DNA of 64,000 nucleotides. Source: Mauremys mutica (lineage: Eukaryota > Chordata > Testudines > Geoemydidae). The notes under the pieces are model-generated. The model searched no databases. It was given only the letters and a program-made list of their open reading frames with translations, and was not told the DNA's origin. The stretch covers positions 6,563,951 through 6,627,950 of the forward strand of contig NC_059076.1 in assembly GCF_020497125.1 (NCBI RefSeq), written 5' to 3'. The position numbers and the translations under genes are program-made. Shown here one piece after another: positions 57,084-64,000 of the stretch. Each line of letters begins with the position of its first letter. The stretch's first letter is position 1.

Positions 57084-57169
57084 CCCCCTCTCCATGTTGG
57101 TAGATTTATAAAAAGAGTTTGTGGTGGTGCACAGAGGTGGTGCACCGGTCTTGGTTACATATACTTGTA

Positions 57170-57870
57170 AGGTGCTTGGTCTTGTAAAGAGGATGCATAC
57201 CATAGAAAGCCAGAAGCACAGCATAGAACCATATATGAAAATATTAATAGCATCATATGAAGATTTGTTCATAGAGAATGGGTGCCTTCCAGCAACATAC
57301 AAGATACGTTTAAGAGAAGACCCGGAATCGGTGGTACATGCTACACAAAAAGTTCCACAAGTCTTAAGAACATAGCTAAAAAAAGATCTGCAAAATATGA
57401 GAGCAAATGGTATCATTCAGAGAATAGAAGAAACAACAGATTTGGTTCACTCCTTTGTAACTGTAGAGAAAATAGAAGAGGGACTACAGCTGTCTATATT
57501 CCTACAAAACTATAAAGAGAGAACACTTCCACTTGCCTACAAGAAGTAAACTATTTGTCTGAGATGGCAGGAGCTAAATTCTTCAGCAAATTAGATGCAT
57601 CAACAGGATTTTATCACACAGAGAACTCCTAGATCTGCATTTTCAGCACACCATTCAGCAAATAATGCTTCCTAGGACTGTCTTTTGGACTACGTTAGTT
57701 TCTAGAAGTACTTCACCATATGAGCCAGATGCTAGAGAGTCTAGCAGGTGTGAAAGTGTATGTAGATGACATGATAATTTTGGGCAGCACTGCCACTGAA
57801 CATCAGGAACAAGTGAGGAGGATATTAGAAATTGTGAGAGCTAATAACCTGAATAAAACCAAATGTCAAT
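57170..57870 (+). pseudogene. Gypsy 3 reverse transcriptase fragment
   Basis: Starts with YEDLFIENGCLPATYKIRLR and ESVVHATQKVPQVLR, the conserved entry to gypsy RT. Then, across frameshifts, AKFFSKLDASTGFYH (first catalytic Asp in LDAS) and VKVYVDDMIILGSTATEHQE with the YVDD box at 57759-57770. Several shifts and stops separate the pieces; the catalytic aspartates themselves survive. Confidence 0.8.
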
Positions 57871-58039
57871 TTCAAGCTATGGAAATAACATAATTGGGAG
57901 AGAGACTGACTTTAAAGGAATCTTGCCTGATGAATCAAAGATTCAGGCAACACTGAACTTTCTGATACCTGAAGATGAAAAGGGAATTCAAAGACTGCTT
58001 GCTAGACATTTTGAATTGTGCCAGTAGGTTCATACCTAA

Positions 58040-58560
58040 CTGTACAGATCTCACAACTCATCTAAAACATCTCCTCCACAAGGCTGCTGAATGGGCATGG
58101 ATGCCAGACCATGAAAGAGAGTCCAATGATTTAAAGCACGTTCTAACATCCGCTCCAGTGCTGCAATTTCTTTGACCCATTGAAAAACATCAAACTCTCG
58201 AAGATGCCTCGAGGGGAGGGCTGGGAGTAGTACTAGGACAGTGTCATGGAAATGATTAGTTGCCAGTCTCATATGCATCTCTGGCTATGACAACCACAGA
58301 GAAAATGTATGCACACATTAAAAAAGAGGTCTGGTATATGGATGGACAAGGTTTTATGACTTTCTCTCTGATTATAGCTTCAAAACAGAAGCTGATCACA
58401 AACCACTGGTTGCAAAACACAAAAAGGGACTTGAGGAAGCACCACCTAGAATACAATCTATTTCTGCGTGTAGTAAGATGTGATCCTGGAGTTCCAATCT
58501 GGACACCACTTAGTATTGGCAGACAGCCACTCAAGAGCATATGATCCATCTGACAATTCA
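58040..58560 (+). pseudogene. Gypsy 3 RNase H fragment
   Basis: DLTTHLKHLLHKAAEWAWMP and LKHVLTSAPVLQF mark the connection to RNase H. VSYASLAMTTTEKMYAHIKK is the conserved SRALT.tE..Y block, followed by TEADHKPLVA (catalytic Asp region) in another frame. Ends near HHLVLADSHSRAY, the ADALSR-like block before integrase. Confidence 0.75.
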
Positions 58561-58969
58561 CAGACTGATTATCTAGGAAAAAAAAGTAAACATACACGTG
58601 AACATGATAAAAGTATCATACACTGTATCTCCAGGCACATGGGCTGGATTGGAGATAGAAACAGCTAAAGATAAAAATGACAAGCAGTGATACAAGTAAT
58701 AAGTAAAGGAGGAAACGATGACCTCTTCCCACCTGCCTATTACTACTACAGAAATAAGCTTTCAGAGATCTCAGGAGTGCTCTTGAAGGGGGACACAGAT
58801 CATGGTTCCCACAAGGCAAACAAGGAGGAAAGGAAGAAAAATATTGGAATGAATACATGAAGGGCACCTGGGAATGACCAAACCAAAAGGAGATCTTGAG
58901 AAGTTGTATTCTGGCCAAAGATGAAGATTGAAGACATGGTGAGCAGGTGTGGAACATGTCAGAAGAGAA

Positions 58970-59157
58970 TCCTGTGGCACCTTATAGACTAACAGACGTT
59001 TTGCAGCATGAGCTTTCGTGGGTGAATACCCACTTCTTCAGATGCAAGGGTATTCACCCACGAAAGCTCATGCTGCAAAACGTCTGTTAGTCTATAAGGT
59101 GCCACAGGATTCTTTGCTGCTTCTACAGAACCAGACTAACACGGCTACCCCTCTGAT
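58970..59157. mobile_element. Minimal inverted PLE dimer (TSD ~16 bp, ACATGTCAGAAGAGAA)
   Basis: Only about 188 bp: a minus-strand PLE terminus (58970-59046) joined head-on to a plus-strand one (59047-59157) that ends CGGCTACCCCTCTGAT. The duplications ACATGTCAGAAGAGAA (58954-58969 and 59158-59173) are perfect; a base or two at the edges could belong to either side. It has no coding sequence, so it was moved by proteins from another copy. It interrupts gypsy 3. Confidence 0.9.
59006..59045 (-). ncRNA. Hammerhead-like ribozyme in the minimal PLE dimer
   Basis: The minus strand reads GCATCTGAAGA, hairpin GTGGGTATTCACCCAC, GAAA, GCTCATGC: a canonical CUGANGA...GAAA core. The opposing arm (from 59047) keeps only the hairpin side and GAAA, since the junction removed its core box. 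Confidence 0.7.
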
Positions 59158-59184
59158 ACATGTCAGAAGAGAAAAACCCAATGA

Positions 59185-59830
59185 TTCTGCACATTTTGCA
59201 GTTCCATGGGGCAAAATTGGAATTGACATGCTCAACCTGATAAGAGATGGTCACCTGATTATAACACTATTTTACCAATTTCCCAGAATTAGTCACACAT
59301 GAAAATACTCTGACAACCACAGTTGTCAGGCACATTAAATCTGTATTTTCACATCATGGAATTCCACGAATAGTAATATCTGACAAAGAGCCACAATTCA
59401 AGAGTAGGGAATGTATGGACTTGTGCTAAAATATGACTTTCATCATGAGACATCAAATCCCAGATAACCTCAGATCAGTGGATTAGCTCAAAGGCGAGTA
59501 TGCATAGGGACAAACTTGCTCAAAAAAGCAGTGGATGAAAGAGAAGAAAGTTACCTACGGAATTCCTCTACAACAGATGTATAAACAGTAGATTACCAGG
59601 TATGGGACTAAGAACAAAATGTTTGACCAAGGACTCGGTGATAGTGAGGAAAAGACTGGGAAAGTGCAAACGGACACAATTTTACAATGATGGAGCAAGA
59701 CCTCTTCCACATTTAAAAAAAGCAAAGACTTGGGGAGAATTTGGCAAGATGGGCATTGACCAGTCGAAGATAGAACAATTAAAGAAGAGTCCTCTCGCTC
59801 TTACTTGTGATCACAGACTGAGGTGAAATC
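59185..59830 (+). pseudogene. Gypsy 3 integrase fragment
   Basis: HFAVPWGKIGIDMLNL (first catalytic Asp block), then VVRHIKSVFSHHGIPRIVIS and DKEPQF (the SDNGPQF block with the second Asp), then a broken middle, and QFYNDGARPLPHLKKAKTW of the C-terminal domain. A stop follows the catalytic core region. Confidence 0.75.
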
Positions 59831-60162
59831 TTACAAAGGAACCATAAGCATCTGCTCAAGGTACCTGAGAACTTGGCCGAGACAGGTGAAGTGAGAGCAC
59901 AGACATGAGTTAAAAACAATTCACAAGCTGACCCTGTTAGTGAGCATGAGACTGACCTGTCCTTTACAGAGGATTTGCAATACAGTAGGTGGGGAAGACT
60001 GCTGCAACACCCTCAGAAACTGATTGAGACGCGTGAGTGTAGTGTGAGAACAACCTGAAGGGCTGTTAAATCAGTGATAGTATTTGTAATAGCTTGATAG
60101 TTTAATTGATTCGTGTTTTAGTTCAGTCTGGGAATTTAGAAAGAGCTCTAACAAAGGGAAGA

Positions 60163-60419
60163 TGTGCTACAGAGTTAAGTCCTCCAGGAAGTGTAGAGAT
60201 GCCACATTTCCTATACACTTTTCATGCCGTCTTTGATTTCCTGTGCTATATTTCGGGCTGGAGTCAGAAACAAAAGAAACCCAGAATGAGGCAGCCACAG
60301 GCTACAGTTATGCATCGTAGTAGACACTTTATCTCATTTCTGTACATAGTTCCTGTTCATAATAAAGAGTAAGATGCTCCCCTAATAACGCTGCTAGTGG
60401 CTCTCAAGCCCACATGACA
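60163..60419 (+). repeat. Gypsy 3, 3' LTR
   Basis: Begins TGTGCTACAGAG immediately after the purine tract and ends CCCACATGACA, so TGT...ACA ends. AATAAA lies at 60360-60366, about 55 bp from the end, as a polyadenylation signal. 257 bp. No target duplication can be tested because the left end of the element is missing. Confidence 0.65.
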
Positions 60420-61744
60420 GGATAGTGTGATTAGATAATGGACCTGATTCTGCACTGTGGTGGCCCCTGTGTAGTTGTCATGTATTCATGTACAAAGAGG
60501 GTGTAAAACCACCATCTTGATCTGGCAACTTTTTTGCATTTGCTGTGAGCAGGTGTAAACAACTACACCTACACAGGTGTAAACAACTACACAGAGGCAA
60601 AGCATGGAAGAATCATGCCTATAAATACTGCTCAGCTCCATGTTTGGTGAACTAGTCAGGACCTTGTTCTTCTAGTGTCTGAGACATGTAGGACAGAACA
60701 GCTGGGCGTTCTGCTCTCTCCCCTCCATTCTTTAGTGCTGTCAGTGAAAAATAATCTTAAAATTATACCCTGGTGAAAAAGTTTTTTAGCACAAAGGCGC
60801 CTTTGTGTTGTATGGCATATCCTGTAAACAGATGTGCCTTTTAATGGCTTCCATCTCCCAGTCACTCTCTGAGGTGTCAAATCTTTTTTTTTTTAAACTA
60901 AATTCAGCAATGACACCTCAGCAGTGTTCTCATGTGAAGGCCTCTCTCTGAGTGTTTGCCAGTAGAGAGGCACCTCCCTTTTGTACATTTCCATGAGCAG
61001 ATGTGATCTCCAAGAGCTAAATTCCTTCCTTCCCTCTTTTTATGCAGAAGTCGGATGCCATTTCTTTCAATGAGCATCCCAAAAAGACAGCTATGTTGAA
61101 AGAATTTAAAGTTGCAAAGTCAAACACTCAAAAGTTAGGAAATTCCAGAATTAAGGTTACCCGTGCAACCTTAATTTGGCATACTTGTGTGTATAAATAA
61201 CGATAGTCCTTTAATTATATGATCTCACACACTTTTTTTCTACAGTTGCCTCACCAGTTGAATAGATATTCAATCTTTCTTTCTTGTCCCCCTCAGACAG
61301 TGTTTGGCCTTGGTCTTATTTACCAGCCACCATTCAAACTCTGCACTGAAATCAGCATTATTCATTTCCTCATGAGCCTTTCTATGACACACATCATTAA
61401 AGTATCTGAGAGCTTCACAAATGTTAATGAATATGTGTCCACAACTCCCAGCGAGGTGAGGTGGGTTGCTCTGTCTGATTCAGCCTGTCACACCCGGGCT
61501 ATTGGCTATTTAGGGGTGGGATTCTCTCAATGTCTCCTGTTGGAGGTATTCCACCTCACAGAAATAATTAAATATTCCTGGGGCCAGAGAAAAAGCTGGA
61601 GTGGGTGACTCTTTGGCCCAGTGGTTGGGGCACTCATGTGGCATATGGAAAAGATAGGGTCAAGTCCCTGTTCCAATGAATATCTAATAATTCAAAATGA
61701 GTGTTGAACGATAACATTTTCTAAAGAAAATGGAATTCATAGTT

Positions 61745-61935
61745 AACACAGGTACATACTCCAGGCTGCCATAGTTTGTTCCAATGGTTAATCATGATCA
61801 CTGTGAAACAAATGTCTGCCTTATTTCTAGTTTGAACGTGTCTGGCTTTAATTTTCAGCCACTGGTTCTTGTTCTGCCTTTCTCTAGTAGATTAAAGAGC
61901 CCTCTAGCACCCAGTATTCTCTCCCTGTGAATGAC
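61745..61935 (-). mobile_element. Worn CR1 fragment
   Basis: The plus strand shows TTGTTCCAATGGTTAATCAT, CTTATTTCTAGTTTGAACGT and AGATTAAAGAGCCCTCTAGC, matching the reverse of the CR1 ORF2 end. It lacks the 3' tail. Confidence 0.6.
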
Positions 61936-61944
61936 ACTATATGT

Positions 61945-62115
61945 CATTTGAGCCACTTGGATTCAATTCCCCACTCGGTCACAGACTTCCTGTGTCACCT
62001 TGGACTAGTCTCTGTGCCTCAGTTCCCTGACTATAAAATGGGATAAGAGCAATTCTCTACCTCACAGAAGTGTATAATGAGAAACATATTAGAGACTAGC
62101 ATGTGCTTAGATACC
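61945..62115 (+). repeat. MIR-type SINE
   Basis: GGATTCAATTCCCCACTCGG, TCCTGTGTCACCTTGGACTA, TGTGCCTCAGTTCCCTGACT and ATAAAATGGGATAA follow the MIR order. Confidence 0.75.
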
Positions 62116-62278
62116 ATGGTACTAAGAAAACAGGGAAGGGTGAGGATGGGCAAAATTTTTCACAGCCCACTTTGTTTTTTGGTGTTTCTTCTCTGTTATT
62201 TGTTATGAAATATTATTATTCAGCCTCTGCTTCAGCCTCTGCTTTGTATAGTCCAAGGCATGGGTCTTATATTGTAAG

Positions 62279-62698
62279 CAGGGCCGGCTCTGGCTTTTTT
62301 GCTGCCCCAAGCAAAAAAAAAAAAAGGGGGAGGGGGTGGCCAGAGCGGCAAAGCGGGGGAGGGACAAAACAGAGGGGAGGGAGCCGGGGGGAGAGAGAGA
62401 AGGGGGGCAGCCAGCGCTTCAGCGGGGCACTTACCCCGTGGCCATGACCGCTACGCCGCCTGCCGGGAGGGCTCTGCACTGCTCTGGTCGGCTGGGAGGG
62501 AAGGACGTGGGCTGCACTGCCGAGTTTGCTGCAGGGCGCTCCCCTCCTCCGCGCCGCCACCCCCTACAGGGCGGCCGGATCAGGGAACCAAAAATAAAAA
62601 CACCTGCTGTGCCGCCCTAGGATTGGGCGGAATGCTGCCCTGTAGAATCTGCCGCCCCAAGCACAAGCTTGCTCAGCTGGTGCCTGGAGCCAGTCCTG
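62279..62698. mobile_element. GC-rich hAT-like MITE, copy 2 (TSD NTTGTAAG)
   Basis: Ends CAGGGCCGGCTC and GAGCCAGTCCTG are inverted (10 of 12 bases). The flanks ATTGTAAG (62271-62278) and CTTGTAAG (62699-62706) match at seven of eight bases. Sub-terminal GCTGCCCCAAGC and GCCGCCCCAAGC recall copy 1 at 11902. The middle is purine-rich (A13 run at 62314, G-rich blocks), unlike copy 1, so the two share ends but not cores. Open frames of up to 162 codons inside it are composition effects. Confidence 0.75.
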
Positions 62699-62840
62699 CT
62701 TGTAAGCAGGAATTACTGCCACATTTTCATTCTAATACCAATAGAGAGGGATTTGGGTCCTTTCCCAGCCACCACATTTTGTTATGAAACCTCTGCAGTT
62801 CTTGAGTTTCACCAGGGAACAACGTCAGCCTGAACTCTCA

Positions 62841-64000
62841 GGCCTTGTCTACACTACAGGACTATTTCGAATCTACTTAATTCGAATTTGTGGATTCGAC
62901 CTTATTAAGTCGAATTTGTGTATCCATACTAAATACACTAATTCGAACTTCTGAGTCCACATTAACGGGGCCGGCGTCGACTTTCGAAGCGGTGCACTGT
63001 GGGAAGCTATCCCACAGTTCCCGCAGTCCCCGCTGCCCATTGGAATGCTGGGTAGAGCCCCCAATGCCTGCTGGGGGAAAAAATGTGTCGAGGGTGGTTT
63101 TGGGTAACTGTCGTCATTGAACCGTCAATCACGCCCTCACTCCCTCCCTCCCTGCGGGCAATCTGTTCGTGCACTTTTCTGGTCAGTGACAGTGTGGACG
63201 CCACAGCACTGCAAGCATGGAGCCCGCTGCGATCCTCGCCATTTTCTCCTCCTCGCACTTTATCGTCCACCTCTTCCACATTCAGCTGCTGAGAAATTGG
63301 GCTACTTTTCAATGGTTCTGCAAGCACTGGGGGACTGTAGCAGGGTGGACCCTGCTCTGGGGTTTTAAGGGGTTTAAAATGTGGCCTGACAGAGCTGAGC
63401 TGATTGGGGAAGTGGTTGCAGCTGGGGGCCACGCCCCAAACTGAAGCCCTGGGGCTTATAAGAGGGCAGGGAAGCCAGAGCCCAGTGAGTCTCTCTCTGC
63501 TTCCAGAGAGAGATGGGCCTGGCTGCTTAGAAGCTGAGAAGGCACCTAGGGTGAAGCAGGGCTGGGGGACAGGCTGAGGAGCTAGGGAAGCTCCAGCCTG
63601 GAAAGCCCCAGGCTGCGGCCTAGTAAAGGGCAAGAGGTACTGGGGGTTGCAAGGGACAACCCAGGAGTAGGTAAAGCAGCAGGTCCAAACCCCTATTGCC
63701 TGTGATGAGTGGGCTGATACTGCAGTCTGCCCCAGGGTGGGGGGCTAGACCATGACTGTCAGTGGCCACTACTGAGGCAAAGTGGGGATAGTAGGGTGGG
63801 GGTTCCCCTGGGAGGGGGGAGACCCAATTATAGAACGGGGCACTGGGTTCAGGGAGGGACACGGGGGCCTGCGAACAGGGGGATCACCAGCCTGCCGAGG
63901 GCGCTCCGGCGCTGGATGGAGCAAATTCCGAGACCAACCAGCAGGAGGCGCGGCAGGGGTGAGTCGGCCCGTTTACAGGGACCATAGGGGCCTTTTTACC
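62841..64000 (+). mobile_element. DNA transposon, possibly Harbinger type, split by an LTR; right end outside window
   Basis: Starts GGCCTTGTCTACACTACAGG and has a region of repeated TTCGAA/TCGAATT words, then CACTGTGGGAAGCTATCCCA and an open frame from an ATG at 63217 (MEPAAILAIFSSSHFIVHLF). The frame runs into the LTR at 63336; beyond the LTR (from 63983) the flanking bases continue the same frame to the window end. Assignment to Harbinger is a guess from general resemblance; no transposase motif is visible in this part. Confidence 0.45.
63336..63977 (+). mobile_element. Solo LTR of an endogenous retrovirus (TSD GGGAC)
   Basis: Begins TGTAGCAGGGTGG and ends CCCGTTTACA (TGTA...TACA), 642 bp. 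Perfect 5-bp duplications GGGAC lie at 63331-63335 and 63978-63982. TATA-like CTTATAAGAGGGCAG at about 63455 precedes a G/C-rich leader, supporting a plus-strand promoter. No viral genes. Open frames across it (208 codons minus, 80 codons minus) are not genes. Confidence 0.85.

Larger units (their letters stand above)
57084..60419 (+). mobile_element. Degraded Ty3/gypsy LTR retrotransposon 3
   Basis: Plus-strand order: reverse transcriptase (57170-57870), RNase H (58040-58560), integrase (59185-59830), tail, polypurine tract AACAAAGGGAAGA (60150-60162) and 3' LTR (60163-60419). Gag, protease and the 5' LTR are missing to the left, where a CR1 fragment abuts. A tiny PLE dimer (58970-59157) sits between RNase H and integrase. 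Stops are frequent. Unlike gypsy 1 and 2 it keeps RT but not protease, and its LTR differs from that of gypsy 1, so it is probably another lineage. Confidence 0.75.
60420..62270. other. Anonymous DNA with SINE, CR1 and MIR pieces
   Basis: About 60550-60594 has a 2-copy tandem of CAGGTGTAAACAACTACAC. 61608-61690 has a tRNA-like head (TGGCCCAGTGGTTGGGGCAC) and GGGTCAAGTCCC. 61745-61935 is a worn minus-strand CR1 and 61945-62115 a MIR. The 129-codon frame at 61219-61608 shows no known motif. Confidence 0.45.

Noticed and set aside
62299..62787. 162-codon plus-strand open frame, lysine/glycine-rich
   Set aside because: Falls on the MITE at 62279-62698, with a 13-A run and G-rich blocks.
63007..63633. 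208-codon minus-strand open frame
   Set aside because: Crosses the boundary between a DNA transposon and an LTR that is fixed by 5-bp duplications, so it cannot be an old gene.

Overview
This window is vertebrate intergenic or intronic DNA, and I found no host protein-coding exon in it. The repeat content points to a reptile, most likely a turtle. That content is abundant CR1 LINEs of at least three subfamilies, a tRNA-derived SINE with a CR1-like tail, Penelope-like elements (PLEs) carrying a GIY-YIG endonuclease and hammerhead-like ribozymes, Ty3/gypsy pol fragments, endogenous-retrovirus solo LTRs, MIR copies and hAT-type MITEs. The organism call is inference from repeat families; no marker gene is present.

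Layout. 1-21118: mostly anonymous AT-rich DNA. It holds a solo LTR with perfect 5-bp target duplications and a CR1 nested inside it (3354-4404), a GC-rich MITE with 8-bp duplications (11902-12174), an LTR-like repeat (12928-13727), two CR1 3' ends (14670-16236) and a SINE (19634-19785). 21119-27256: a nested stack. An old CR1 is split by a degraded minus-strand gypsy element (gag, protease and integrase remnants, no reverse transcriptase), which is itself hit by a hAT MITE and two inverted-arm PLEs, each with its own target duplication. 27257-36248: anonymous DNA with MIR copies, palindromic MITEs and CR1 pieces. 36249-38096: a young 5'-truncated CR1 whose ORF2 is open apart from one frameshift near its end. 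39588-40190: a GC-rich minisatellite with a ~36-bp unit that creates false long ORFs.

40963-45890: an almost full-length CR1 on the minus strand, with ORF1 (zinc-finger-like plus SGNH esterase), ORF2 (endonuclease plus reverse transcriptase, one frameshift), a TTCTTATG tail, and a 5' UTR built from two ~300-bp tandem monomers. Each monomer carries CCAAT, GC and TATA-like boxes in promoter order. 45890-50290: a second minus-strand gypsy remnant interrupted by a CR1 with an internal inversion, another CR1, and a PLE that has a younger PLE inside it. 50298-57083: LTR-like repeats, a solo LTR (55202-56009) and CR1 ends. 57084-60419: a plus-strand gypsy remnant (RT, RNase H, integrase, 3' LTR) with a tiny inverted PLE dimer inserted. 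60420-64000: SINE/MIR/CR1 pieces, a second GC-rich MITE, and a Harbinger-like DNA transposon whose open frame is interrupted by a solo LTR with perfect 5-bp duplications.

All genes here are transposon genes. Nearly all are disabled, and the two CR1 copies are the closest to intact. The most informative content is the insertion order, which can be read from target-site duplications.
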